Source of the DNA: JAJDXW01 sp965214795
GTDB taxonomy: Bacteria; Pseudomonadota; Gammaproteobacteria; HK1
Reading direction: 5' to 3'
DNA length: 64,000 nt
NCBI GenBank assembly: GCA_965214795.1
Contig: OZ243976.1
Location: forward strand, 434,001 to 498,000
Shown: positions 8,854-17,576 of the stretch, piece after piece
Position numbering within the stretch: position 1 is the stretch's first letter
How the letters are laid out: each line of letters opens with the position of its first letter
Position numbers and translations under genes: made by a program
Notes under the pieces: generated by a model
Told to the model about the DNA's origin: nothing
Databases searched by the model: none
The model's input: only the letters and a program-made list of their open reading frames with translations

Positions 8854-9669
8854 GTGCGAGGATCGATCGAACGCAGAGGGGGCTCGATCGCCTGGGAGGT
8901 CATCGACCACGTCGCGGCGTGGGAGGGGCCAGGGCCGACGGTCCTCTTTCATCACGGGGTCGGCGCTTGCGCGGCGGTCTGGGATGGCTGGATCCCGACC
9001 CTCATCGAACGGTACCGGCTGGTCCGGTTCGACCTCCGCGGCCACGGCGCGAGCGCGCTCGCGCCCGGGTTCGAGTGGTCGCTCGACGCCGCAGTGGACG
9101 ACCTCGAGGCGGTCGCCGATGCGGCCGGCGCCGAACGCCTTCACCTCGCCGGCGAGTCGTTGGGAGGCACGGTCGCCCTCGCGTTCGCGGCCCGGCACCC
9201 CGAGCGCGTGCTCTCCCTCACGGTGTCGAACGGAACGCACCAGGGAGGCGCCATCGAGAACCTCGAACCGTGGGAACGCCTCATCCGCGAGGAAGGGATG
9301 GACGCTTGGTCGGCCCACATGATGAGGGAACGCTTCTTCGACGGTGCCCTCAGCCCTCGGATGGCGCGGTGGTACGAGAAGCAGCAGGCGAGCGCCGAGC
9401 CGAGCGCGATCCTCGACGGCGCGGCCATGCTCGTCGGCACCGACCTCACCCCGGAGCTCGGCCGGGTGACCTGCCCGGTCCTGCTGCTGCACCCCGACTC
9501 AAGCCCGTTCATCCCCGTCGAGACCATGGCCGCGCTCCGGCGCGCCCTCCCCGACGCCCGGCTCCAGGTGTTCGCTCACGCGCGCCACGGCCTGCCGTAC
9601 TCGCATGCGGCGGAGTGTGCGGCCACGGTCGCCCGCTTCATCGACCGCCGCATTCCGAGCCCCGCCTGA
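8854..9669 (+). CDS. Alpha/beta hydrolase (3-oxoadipate enol-lactonase/esterase-like)
   Basis: A 271-residue alpha/beta-hydrolase. An oxyanion-region motif LFHHGVGACAAVWDGW is followed by FDLRGHGAS, the nucleophile elbow GESLGG with Ser102, a late acid in LHPDSSPF and the histidine in ARHGLPYSH. GTG 8854 is chosen because a GGAG-rich ribosome site lies 12-16 bases upstream and the family sequence starts just after it. The spacing resembles small esterases or enol-lactone hydrolases. It is not closely linked to either neighbour, so its substrate is unknown. Confidence 0.85.
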   Translation: MRGSIERRGGSIAWEVIDHVAAWEGPGPTVLFHHGVGACAAVWDGWIPTLIERYRLVRFDLRGHGASALAPGFEWSLDAAVDDLEAVADAAGAERLHLAGESLGGTVALAFAARHPERVLSLTVSNGTHQGGAIENLEPWERLIREEGMDAWSAHMMRERFFDGALSPRMARWYEKQQASAEPSAILDGAAMLVGTDLTPELGRVTCPVLLLHPDSSPFIPVETMAALRRALPDARLQVFAHARHGLPYSHAAECAATVARFIDRRIPSPA

Positions 9670-10032
9670 CCGCGACGCCCCGCCGTGACGCTCGCTTCGC
9701 TGGCCGACCTTCGAGCCTGAAGTGGCCTCGGTTTGTCGGACAGCCTGGCGGCTGGGTTAAGTGGAACATCCGATAGCTCATTGATTCGCGGTGGTGGTCG
9801 ACCGGCCCCGGGGGCAGACCCCTTCCTTCGCGGCCGATACCACCCGCTACGGAAGGGACCTGCCCTGGGCCGGCTACCGCGCAGAGTTCCTCGGGCGGGG
9901 GTGCGCTAGTCGCGGCCCAGCCGATGCCGGCACCGGCGAACGGGTCGCACCCCGACCTGGTACGGTCAACGCCAGGATGCTCCCTGAGCGCCTGCGCCGC
10001 GTCCCCGCGGAAGATGCCGTAGAGTACAGGCG
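9670..10032. other. Intergenic region, nothing recognised
   Basis: These 363 bases separate the hydrolase from the uracil-DNA glycosylase gene. Open frames exist but have no recognisable domain and no ribosome site. I see no hairpin with a T-tract and no repeat shared with the rest of the window. Confidence 0.5.
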
Positions 10033-10779
10033 ATGTCTGGACTGGTCGCGGTCGCGGACCGGCTCCGGAAGCGGACCCGGCCCCTCCGGTTCGCTCCCCC
10101 GGTCACCCACGTCTACGCCCCGCTCGACTATGCGTGGGCTCCGCACCGGTTGTATCTCGAGCGCTACGGGGTCGAGCCGCGCGAGCTCCTCCTGGTCGGA
10201 ATGAACCCCGGCCCGTTCGGGATGGCCCAGAACGGAATTCCCTTCGGCGACACCACGATGGTCCGGGACTGGCTCGGGATCGAGGCGCCCGTCGAACGGC
10301 CCGCCCGCGAGCACCCCAAGCGGCCGGTCCTCGGATTCGCGATGGGTCGGGGAGAGGTAAGCGGAACACGCCTCTGGGGCTGGGCAAGGGAGCGTTTCGG
10401 GACCCCGGAGCGGTTCTTCCGGCGTGCCTTCGTATGGAACTACTGTCCGCTCTCCTTCATGAACGAGAGCGGGCGCAACGTCACCCCCGACAAGCTTCCC
10501 CGCGCGGAGCGCGACCCGCTGTTCGCGGCCTGCGACGAGGCGCTCGCCGCAGTGGTCGCCCACCTTCGCCCGGCAACCGTGGTCGGGATCGGCGGGTTCG
10601 CGGCGCGCCGGGCCGCCCCGCCCGCGGAGGCAGCCGGAGCGAAGAACGGAACCGCGCCCCATCCGAGCCCCGCGAGCCCCGCCGCCAACCGCGGATGGCC
10701 GGCCATCTTCGAGTCCGCCCTCCGCGACCTCGGGGTCGATCTCGGCCCGCCGGGCGGCCTTTCCCCGCCGCATTGGTGA
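10033..10779 (+). CDS. SMUG-like uracil-DNA glycosylase (family 3)
   Basis: A 248-residue base-excision repair enzyme that removes uracil from DNA. The SMUG signature is clear: GMNPGPFGMAQNGIPFG at residues 56-72 (catalytic Asn in the first motif), and HPSPASPAANRGW near the C terminus as the minor-groove/active-site loop. The central part has WNYCPLSFMNESGRN, also typical of SMUG1. Length is normal for bacterial SMUG proteins. The region before the HPSP motif contains an Ala/Pro-rich stretch (AARRAAPPAEAAGAKNG). It stands alone, with an unrelated AT-richer gene downstream. Confidence 0.9.
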   Translation: MSGLVAVADRLRKRTRPLRFAPPVTHVYAPLDYAWAPHRLYLERYGVEPRELLLVGMNPGPFGMAQNGIPFGDTTMVRDWLGIEAPVERPAREHPKRPVLGFAMGRGEVSGTRLWGWARERFGTPERFFRRAFVWNYCPLSFMNESGRNVTPDKLPRAERDPLFAACDEALAAVVAHLRPATVVGIGGFAARRAAPPAEAAGAKNGTAPHPSPASPAANRGWPAIFESALRDLGVDLGPPGGLSPPHW

Positions 10780-11152
10780 ACCGCCCTGGCCCGGTTCGCC
10801 CCGCTGGGCCGGCCTGATCGCCTGAAAACCGTTCGATGATTTCGAGCGAAGGAGCAACGGTCCGGGCGGAAGCATCCGATGGACTGGCTCGAAATCGCGA
10901 AAAGCGAGTGGGGGTACCGCCAGGGCTGATTTTTTTGCGTTGAACCTCGGCTGTTTTCACGGTCATTTTGTTGATTTATCAAGGATTTCAGAAATTGAAC
11001 GCCCGATCCGCGCTTGTCCTACAAATCACGGTAAGATATTGAATTTATTGAGAGTGTTCTGAAAAAATCAGCATTAGGGGTACCGCAATCATCCCGGACA
11101 ACCTCTGAGATATAATCCACTCAAGTCCCGACACGTCCCAAGAGTATTTCTG
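10780..11152. other. Intergenic region where base composition changes; upstream of GmrSD-like gene
   Basis: The G+C content drops sharply from about 10920 onward, marking the left edge of an acquired segment. A TATAAT lies at 11111-11116, 37 bases before the next start, but no convincing -35 box stands 17 bases upstream. Nothing else is recognised. Confidence 0.45.
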
Positions 11153-12826
11153 ATGGACATCCAGCCAAAATACCTCGACCTTGCAACACTACTCCACAGG
11201 CGCCTGTTCAGGATACCGCAGTATCAGCGAGCCTACAGTTGGCGGCCAAAGCATCGGAAGGATCTGTTCGACGACATCCGGCGAAGTTGGCAGTCAGAAA
11301 ACGGCGGCAGTCACTTCATGGCCACCATCGTGGGTTTGCGTCAGGACAGGGTGAAAATCATTACCAATGAATACCAATTCGTTGACATAGTGGACGGACA
11401 ACAGCGAATCACAACGCTGATCCTGCTTTTCAAGGCGATCGCCAAAGCTCTGGATTGTTCAGATTCCGATGATGAGAGAATTCGCCGAGACATCGAAGAA
11501 GTCCTGGTCAAACCGGATAGAACCTCGCTGCTTCTCTTGCAGACCAATCATGAATCGAGTAACTACTTCGCGAACTATTTCAGAAGTGGGGAATACCCGA
11601 ACCCTGGTACCGCGAGGACATTAGCGGACCGCGAACTCCTCAAGGCTATCGAGGAGTGTGAAGGATTTGTGAGTGAATGGCGAGACGAGGGCTGGTCCCT
11701 ACCAGAACTTGTCAGCCATCTCAACAACCGATTGACCTTCATCCTCCACGAAATCAGCGATGAATCGCTGGTATATACCGTCTTTGAAGTTCTCAATAGC
11801 AGGGGGCTCGACGTCTCCTGGTTCGACCGCCTCAAGAGCATGCTGATGGCCGTCGTATTCGAGGCTGAAACAGGGAATAGGAGCGAGATAATTGATGAAA
11901 TTCATCAGCTTTGGTCTGACATCTACGGAACCATAGGGCTGCGCTTGGGTCTGAGCACCGAATCGCTACGCTTTGCTGCGACTCTGCGACGTGAAGACTG
12001 TCCCAATCGACTACCAAGTGAGGAGGATGCTGCAATACTTCTGCTGGAGCAGTCCCAAAGTCCCCTCAAGGTAGTCGATACCACCAAATGGATAAAATTG
12101 GTGACTGAAGCGGTAGACAGTTTGGCCGCAGACGTCCGAAGAAATGCGGTTACGAGAATTGCGCACACAAGGTTGGTTGCTGCGGCAGTAAACCTTCGTC
12201 CGGATCTGACAGAAAGAAAGAGAACACAGATACTTCGTCGTTGGGAGAACGTGACGTTTCGCATTTTTGGTATGAGCGGCAAGGATGCCAGAACCGGAGT
12301 GGGGGCCTATGTCCGGCTTGCTTGGCGAATTGTCCAAGAAAGGCCAAATGCGAATCAGATTATGGACGATCTCTCAAAAGTTGGAAGACATTTTCCGATT
12401 AAAAAAGCCGTCAAAAAACTCGGAAAATCAGATTGCTATAATGGATGGCAAGAAGAACTACGATATTTTTTTCGCAGATACGAAGAATATCTGGAAAGAC
12501 AAAATCGCCAGAGATTCGATAACGAACAATGGTCCCGTATATGGGAAGCTTCTGCAGCGAGATCGATTGAACACATTTTACCCCAAAGCAGCGGAAGAAA
12601 ATATGTTCATTGGTTGGGTAATCTATCGATGCTTCCACCTAATCTGAATTCCGAGTTGCAGGATTTGGAACCAATTGACAAGGTAGATCGATACAACGAA
12701 ACAGGTTTACGGATCGCTTGCAATGTCGCGACCCGGATAACGGGAGCTTCCCGATGGACGCGGTCGGAGGCCAACAGTCGAGAAAAGGACCTGATCGCTT
12801 GGGCTAAGAAGGAGTGGGCGGATTAG
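11153..12826 (+). CDS. GmrSD-like DUF262/DUF1524 endonuclease (type IV restriction-like)
   Basis: A 557-residue single-chain protein with the two halves of GmrSD/BrxU-type nucleases. The N-terminal DUF262 ParB-like domain has IPQYQRAYSW (21-30) and DGQQR (81-85), an NTP-binding/hydrolysis motif. The C-terminal DUF1524 His-Me nuclease has SIEHILPQ (471-478) followed by WLGNLSML. Relatives cleave DNA with modified cytosines and protect against phages with modified genomes. The gene is clearly lower in G+C than its neighbours, with A/T-ending codons, indicating horizontal transfer. It has no partner gene beside it. The substrate modification is unknown. Confidence 0.85.
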   Translation: MDIQPKYLDLATLLHRRLFRIPQYQRAYSWRPKHRKDLFDDIRRSWQSENGGSHFMATIVGLRQDRVKIITNEYQFVDIVDGQQRITTLILLFKAIAKALDCSDSDDERIRRDIEEVLVKPDRTSLLLLQTNHESSNYFANYFRSGEYPNPGTARTLADRELLKAIEECEGFVSEWRDEGWSLPELVSHLNNRLTFILHEISDESLVYTVFEVLNSRGLDVSWFDRLKSMLMAVVFEAETGNRSEIIDEIHQLWSDIYGTIGLRLGLSTESLRFAATLRREDCPNRLPSEEDAAILLLEQSQSPLKVVDTTKWIKLVTEAVDSLAADVRRNAVTRIAHTRLVAAAVNLRPDLTERKRTQILRRWENVTFRIFGMSGKDARTGVGAYVRLAWRIVQERPNANQIMDDLSKVGRHFPIKKAVKKLGKSDCYNGWQEELRYFFRRYEEYLERQNRQRFDNEQWSRIWEASAARSIEHILPQSSGRKYVHWLGNLSMLPPNLNSELQDLEPIDKVDRYNETGLRIACNVATRITGASRWTRSEANSREKDLIAWAKKEWAD

Positions 12827-13063
12827 GCACTCGTGTGCCCACCCTGTCTGCGCCGATTTCGAATTGGGCTTCTGCTTCACCGCCGACACAAGTATATGGC
12901 CGAGATCGGACAGCGCGATCACCCTCTCGACCGATGGGGACCATCAAGACCGCGACGGCGCTGCCCGCAAGAACAGGGAATCGTTCCCCTGTTCGGCCGA
13001 CAGTTAATCCGGTCAGGGCCGTAACGTGGCGGGCGTTCCGTCGACTTTGCCGAGCCGGAAATG

Positions 13064-14380
13064 TCACGCCGACGGGATGCTCCGGGCAACTATCTCGTCA
13101 CGACTGATGAGGCCGTTGTTGACGAGGAGCGTGGTCACCGCCAGCGGCGATACGCGGAAGGCATTCGCGGCGTCTTCCTTGGCATCGTCTGAATAGTCTT
13201 TTTTCAGATAGTCGATCAAGCTGTCGATGGGGCAAAGAAGTTCGCCGGCGAATGCGCGTTGCATCTTCTGCCTGTAGGTATAGGTACGGGTCGCCGGGTG
13301 AACCCGATCATCTTCATCGACCAGCAGGCGGTCGGCGAGCAGACGCGCAAGTTCGAATCGACGTCCCGTCGCCCCTCTAGCCCGCAGGGCGGTACGATTT
13401 TTGCCGTTTTCGTCGAGCGTGAATGCAATTCGAGCCTTTCGGTTCGAATCTCTCAATATCCGTTCCTGAACACCGTACAACGCGGCGAGCCGGCGGTCGG
13501 ACACCGAACCGTCGCCCAGGCTCTCCTGGCGGCGCAGACAGCGTGCCGCATCCACGCCGATTCGCCAGGCGGGTGCTTGGCTTCGATCATCCTGCTGCAA
13601 CTCCGCAAGCGTTTGAACGCCGTCACCGGGATTCGTGTCGAATCCCGCGCTTTGCGCCTCTTGACGCAAGTCCCCGGAGCCTAGACGGCGATCGGCGGCA
13701 ATCTCGGTCATGGCCGCTTGCCCGAACGAATCGCCATCCGTGAGAAGCCGCTCGACCGTTTCGGAATCGGCTTCGTCCGGATCGAAACCCAAGCATGCTT
13801 CAAGCTTTCGGTAGGACGTAATCTCCCGGTCATCCCGCTCAGTCGTCAGCTCCCGCCATATCGTGTGGAGGTCCGTATCACAAAGCGATTGGCCGTCGAG
13901 GCGTTCCAACACCTTCGTTACAAATTGATCGACGCCTTTCTCGAACGCCGGCGCGGGTATTTCCAGAACGCGATCCGTCGTATAACTCAGAAGCTCCGTC
14001 GGGACGGGCAGCGACGATTTCGAGGCGAATGAGACACGGACGCCATCGGTATCTATGGCGATATTCGGCCAAAGCCACCCCCCGCCAATACCGGCCAAGT
14101 CATGCGCATCCTTCCAGCTTTCGCGCCGGGCACCTTCCCAAGAGGGTTCCCAGCGAAGACGCCACCAGTTCCAGACCAGCCATTCAGCCAGTCCGTAGGC
14201 CGAGAGGTTGGCTCCCTTGCGCCTGTTTCCCGTTGTGTGGTCCTGCGCCCACGTGAGAACTTCCTGTTCGACACCGATGGAAATCAGGCTCAGCGTCGCC
14301 TCGTCTACCGCCGAACCCGGCATCCCGACAATGTCGTCGTGGAGTTCGCGGCACCACTCCGTCACAATGCGAAACGCCAT
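13064..14380 (-). CDS. ImmA/IrrE-like protein lacking the zinc-protease motif
   Basis: A 438-residue protein. The last ~130 residues look like the ImmA/IrrE metallopeptidase domain (RRFELARLLADRLL, then RQKMQRAFAGELLCPIDSLIDYL, then AANAFRVSPLAVTTLLVNNGLI). At the place where active enzymes have a HELGH-type motif, this protein reads RLLAD, so it cannot bind zinc in the usual way. The N-terminal ~280 residues are not recognised (WLVWNWWRLRWEPSW, GIGGGWLWPNIAI). The start ATG 14380 is chosen because GGAGGA lies nine bases upstream; an in-frame ATG is present at 14398. The gene follows the small gene at 14383-14808 by two bases, so the two form one translationally linked unit. Function is unknown; a regulator or toxin-type partner role is plausible. 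Confidence 0.75.
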   Translation of the reverse strand: MAFRIVTEWCRELHDDIVGMPGSAVDEATLSLISIGVEQEVLTWAQDHTTGNRRKGANLSAYGLAEWLVWNWWRLRWEPSWEGARRESWKDAHDLAGIGGGWLWPNIAIDTDGVRVSFASKSSLPVPTELLSYTTDRVLEIPAPAFEKGVDQFVTKVLERLDGQSLCDTDLHTIWRELTTERDDREITSYRKLEACLGFDPDEADSETVERLLTDGDSFGQAAMTEIAADRRLGSGDLRQEAQSAGFDTNPGDGVQTLAELQQDDRSQAPAWRIGVDAARCLRRQESLGDGSVSDRRLAALYGVQERILRDSNRKARIAFTLDENGKNRTALRARGATGRRFELARLLADRLLVDEDDRVHPATRTYTYRQKMQRAFAGELLCPIDSLIDYLKKDYSDDAKEDAANAFRVSPLAVTTLLVNNGLISRDEIVARSIPSA

Positions 14381-14382
14381 CG

Positions 14383-14808
14383 TCAACGCTCCTCCCATTC
14401 CTTGCGAACGACACGGGTAAAGTCGTCGTCGGCCTTCATCGGATATCCGTGATACTCCCCGTTCCCCGCGTTGCCGAGCTGCGCTTCATAGACGATGCCC
14501 CCATCGTCGACCGCCCACACGTTCTGCGGCCAACCTTGGCGGACCTGGGCGCTTATCATCCCACGCAGGATGCCTGCTTTCAGCAGCGCGGCGGCCTCCC
14601 GGCAGTCGATAGGCGCGGGGACATCGCAGACCGTTTTGTCAGGACGCGGGGCAGAGCTGCGCCCGCCGGATAGCTCCGATTTGTGATACGGGCTGGGACT
14701 GTACCTGGCTTTCTCCGCCATCCGCTCCAACTCGTCCTCGCCGACCACGCCCGCTGGTGCCAGCATCGTCTTCTTCTTCTGCCTGGCTCGTCGTTGGGGC
14801 CGTTTCAT
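14383..14808 (-). CDS. Small basic protein coupled to the IrrE-like gene
   Basis: A 141-residue protein of unknown function. The first 15 residues are strongly basic (KRPQRRARQKKK). The conserved-looking part is AAALLKAGILRGMISAQVRQGWPQNVWAVDDGGIVYEAQLGNAGNGEYHGYPMK-like sequence in the second half, which reads as a small beta-rich domain ending in RKEWEER. It lies immediately upstream of the IrrE-like gene with two bases between stop and start, which is typical of an obligate pair such as toxin-antitoxin or regulator-effector. I do not recognise a named family. Confidence 0.6.
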   Translation of the reverse strand: MKRPQRRARQKKKTMLAPAGVVGEDELERMAEKARYSPSPYHKSELSGGRSSAPRPDKTVCDVPAPIDCREAAALLKAGILRGMISAQVRQGWPQNVWAVDDGGIVYEAQLGNAGNGEYHGYPMKADDDFTRVVRKEWEER

Positions 14809-15044
14809 GGTCCCAGCCGTTCAGTCATGCGCCGGGGGATTCTGCGCGTCGTCGATGGTGTTGTCGATACCGATGACTTCACGACGATGTCCGGGCCGGC
14901 GGCATCCGCGCGCCAGGGCGCCAAGGTCGGGGCTCTCCCATCGCGGGCCGGCGCGCCGTGGCCGGGCGGCGCTTCCGTCGCGCCTCGTGCACGGCAAGTC
15001 CGGCGGCGCGGCCCCTGGCTACGGGGCGGAACTCCGGGGCGCGG

Positions 15045-16274
15045 CTACGCGGCGTTCCAGGCGGCGAGCGCCGCGTCCGCCGCCTCCCCCGGCGGGGCGC
15101 GGAAGCCGTGGGCGCGGAGCGCCGTCTCGAGTGCCATCAGGCAGACCAGGACGTTCTCTTTGCGGCAGGCGTAGCCCATCGTCCCGATCCGCCAGATCCG
15201 GCCCGCGAGCGGACCGAACGAGGTGCCGATCTCGATCCCGAAGTCATCGAGCATCATCGCCCGCACCGCGTCCCCGGGCACCCCTTCGGGGATCCGAACC
15301 CCGGTGACGTTGGCCATCTTGTGGGCCTGATCGCCGAAGCGCCCGAGCCCCATCGCGTCGAGCCCGGCGGCGACGGCGCGGCTTGCCCGCGCGTGCCGCT
15401 CGAAACGCGCGTCGAGCCCCTCCGCGAGTGCGATGCGGGCGCACTCGCGCGCCGCGTAGAGCATCGAGGCCGCTTCCGTGTGGTGGTTGAGGCGGCTCTC
15501 GCTCCAGTAGTCCATCAGCATGCCGAGGTCGAAGTAGTTCGAGCGGATGACGGGACCGGCCGCCGCCTCGAAGCCGTCCGGACGGATCCCCCGCTCGATG
15601 TGCCGGCGCTCTCGTACCCGCGCCTCGATCCGCTCGTTGAAGGTGATGGGGGCGGAACCGGGCGGCCCCGAGAGGCACTTCTGGAGGCCGGTGCTCAGGA
15701 TGTCGACGCACCAGTCGTCCACCCGCACGTCCATCCCGCCGACCGTCGCGGTTGCGTCCACGTAGAGGAGGGTGTCGTGCTCGCGGCAGATCGCACCGAT
15801 CCCGGCGAGTGGCTGCGCCATCGTGGTGGAGGTGTCGCCGTGCACGATCGCGACCAGGGTCGGACGGTGCTCGCGGACGGCGGCCGCGATCCGGCCCGGC
15901 TCGAACACCGTCCCCCACTCGGTCTCGATGGTGCGCACGTCGGCCCCGCAGCGCGCCGCGACCTCGCGGAGGAGCTGGCCGAAGCGCCCGAAGATCGGCA
16001 CGAGCACCCGGTCGCCCGGCGCGAGCAGGGAGACCATCGCCGCCTCGATCCCGGCCCGGGCGGTCCCGTCCACGAGGAACGTCCAGCGGTTGTCGGTGCG
16101 AAGGACCTGGCGGTACAGCGCCATCACCTCGTTCATGTACTCGGTGAAGGCGGGATCGAACTGCCCGAGGAGGGGCATGGACATCGCCCGCAGGACCCTG
16201 GGATCGGCATCCACCGGGCCGGGTCCCATGAGTCGCCGGGGCGGCGGATTCAGCTCATCGAAGACGTTGCGCAT
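15045..16274 (-). CDS. pucG: Class V aminotransferase, ureidoglycine-glyoxylate type
   Basis: A 409-residue fold-type I PLP aminotransferase close to alanine-glyoxylate and ureidoglycine-glyoxylate aminotransferases. The PLP lysine is Lys199 in STGLQKCLSGPPG, and the cofactor Asp lies in YVDATATVGG. At the position where alanine-glyoxylate enzymes usually have GHxDPxF, this protein has GQFDPAF (Gln38), a feature I recall from ureidoglycine-specific PucG. PucG transfers the amino group of ureidoglycine to glyoxylate, giving oxalurate and glycine. The next genes upstream in the same direction encode carbamate kinase and oxamate-carbamoyltransferase-type proteins, which would consume oxalurate. 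A plain serine/alanine-glyoxylate role is the alternative. Confidence 0.75.
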   Translation of the reverse strand: MRNVFDELNPPPRRLMGPGPVDADPRVLRAMSMPLLGQFDPAFTEYMNEVMALYRQVLRTDNRWTFLVDGTARAGIEAAMVSLLAPGDRVLVPIFGRFGQLLREVAARCGADVRTIETEWGTVFEPGRIAAAVREHRPTLVAIVHGDTSTTMAQPLAGIGAICREHDTLLYVDATATVGGMDVRVDDWCVDILSTGLQKCLSGPPGSAPITFNERIEARVRERRHIERGIRPDGFEAAAGPVIRSNYFDLGMLMDYWSESRLNHHTEAASMLYAARECARIALAEGLDARFERHARASRAVAAGLDAMGLGRFGDQAHKMANVTGVRIPEGVPGDAVRAMMLDDFGIEIGTSFGPLAGRIWRIGTMGYACRKENVLVCLMALETALRAHGFRAPPGEAADAALAAWNAA

Positions 16275-16610
16275 GCCTCCCTCTCAGCTCCCCGGCGCGC
16301 TCCCGGGAGCACGCGCCTGTGTTGCCCCGCCCGGCCGGCGCCGGGGGCGGGGCCGAGCGAACCCGTTTCCCTCCGTCACCCCGGCATCGGATGCAGGAGA
16401 CGGCGGGGCCCCCGAGCGGAAGCGGGGCCGAAACGAATGCGGCCGGGCGGATCGGCGCGCCCCCGGGGACCTCCGACCCCGTCCTGCGGGACGGCTTCCC
16501 GCACGGGACCGATCTGTGCGCCTCGGCGCGCCCCCGGGACCGCGCTCGACGGCCGGGTCCCGCCGCTCGCTCTCCCGGCCCGAGGCACCCCGGGCGCACC
16601 CCGGGCGCAC
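16275..16610. other. Intergenic region between pucG-like and carbamate kinase genes
   Basis: These 336 very G+C-rich bases have no recognisable domain in any frame and no repeat shared elsewhere in the window. The aminotransferase may have its own promoter here, but no box is convincing. Confidence 0.4.
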
Positions 16611-17576
16611 TCAGGCGGAACCGGGATGCACCCGGGTGCCCGCGTCGCCACGGACGGCCGCTTCGGCCTCGTCCAGGTGGGCGATGACGGCGAGCTTCCC
16701 GGTCTCCTCGACGAAGCGCAGGGCGGCTTCCACCTTGGGGCCCATGCTGCCGGCCGCGAAGTGCCCCTCGCGCTGGTAGGCGCGAAGCTCGCCGGCCGTC
16801 ACGTGCTCGAGCGGCTTCTCGCGGGCGGTGCCGAAATGGATGCTGACCCGCGGCACCGCAGTGAGGATGAACAAGGCGTCGAGGCCGAGCACCTTCGCCA
16901 TGAGGGCGGAGCTCAGGTCCTTGTCGATCACCGCCGCGAGCCCGCGGCGGGTGCCGTCCGGCGCCCGGACGACCGGGATCCCCCCGCCCCCGCCCGCGAT
17001 GGCCACCGCACCGCTCTCGAGCACCGCCTGCACCAGGGAGATGTCCGCGATGTGGCGGGGCTCGGGCGAAGGCACCACGAGGCGCCACCCGCGTCCCGCG
17101 TCCTCGCGCATCGTCCAGCCGAGAGCGGATCGGACCTCCTCCGCTTCCGCCTCGTCGTAGAAGTACCCGATGGGCTTGCTCGGCGCATCGAACGCGGGGT
17201 CGGCGGGGTCCACTTCGACCTGGGTAAGCAGACACACCACGTGCCGCGGCGAGCCGGCCCGGCGAAGCGCGTTCTCGAGCGCCTGCATCAACAGGTAGGC
17301 GATGCCCCCCTGGCTGTGGGCGACACAGATGTCGAGGCTCATCGGAGCCACCCGGTCGCGGGCGAGGGTCTGGCGCATCAGGATCTTGCCGACGACCGGG
17401 CCGTTTCCGTGGGTGATGACGATCTGGTTCTCGCGCATCAGGACGGGGAGAAGGCTCTCGCCGGCTCGCGCGGCAAGGGCGACCTGCTCCTCCGGGGTGC
17501 CACGGATGTCGCCGGGGTGGATCGCGTTCCCGCCGACCGCGATGAGGAAACGGGAAGGCTCTCCCCGGGCGGTCAC
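16611..17576 (-). CDS. allK: Carbamate kinase (oxamate/allantoin pathway)
   Basis: A 321-residue carbamate kinase of the amino-acid kinase fold. It makes ATP from carbamoyl phosphate and ADP, releasing carbamate (ammonia plus CO2). Signature sequences are LIAVGGNAIHPGD at the N terminus, ITHGNGPVVGKIL, AIAGGGGGIPVV and VIDKDLSSALMA. Start GTG 17576 overlaps the stop of the FdrA-like gene by four bases (GTGA), so translation is coupled. In E. coli the homologous YbcF/AllK acts with FdrA and YlbE in oxamate carbamoyl transfer, and the gene order here supports the same job rather than arginine deimination. Confidence 0.9.
   Translation of the reverse strand: MTARGEPSRFLIAVGGNAIHPGDIRGTPEEQVALAARAGESLLPVLMRENQIVITHGNGPVVGKILMRQTLARDRVAPMSLDICVAHSQGGIAYLLMQALENALRRAGSPRHVVCLLTQVEVDPADPAFDAPSKPIGYFYDEAEAEEVRSALGWTMREDAGRGWRLVVPSPEPRHIADISLVQAVLESGAVAIAGGGGGIPVVRAPDGTRRGLAAVIDKDLSSALMAKVLGLDALFILTAVPRVSIHFGTAREKPLEHVTAGELRAYQREGHFAAGSMGPKVEAALRFVEETGKLAVIAHLDEAEAAVRGDAGTRVHPGSA

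Noticed and set aside
9791..10204. Possible small gene before the uracil-DNA glycosylase
   Set aside because: There is no ribosome site or domain, and it overlaps the well-supported SMUG frame by 172 bases.
12971..12994. Inverted repeat GAACAGGGAA / TTCCCCTGTTC as a terminator
   Set aside because: A stem of about ten pairs exists but has a bulge and no T-tract on either side; it lies 145 bases after the upstream stop. Too weak to annotate.
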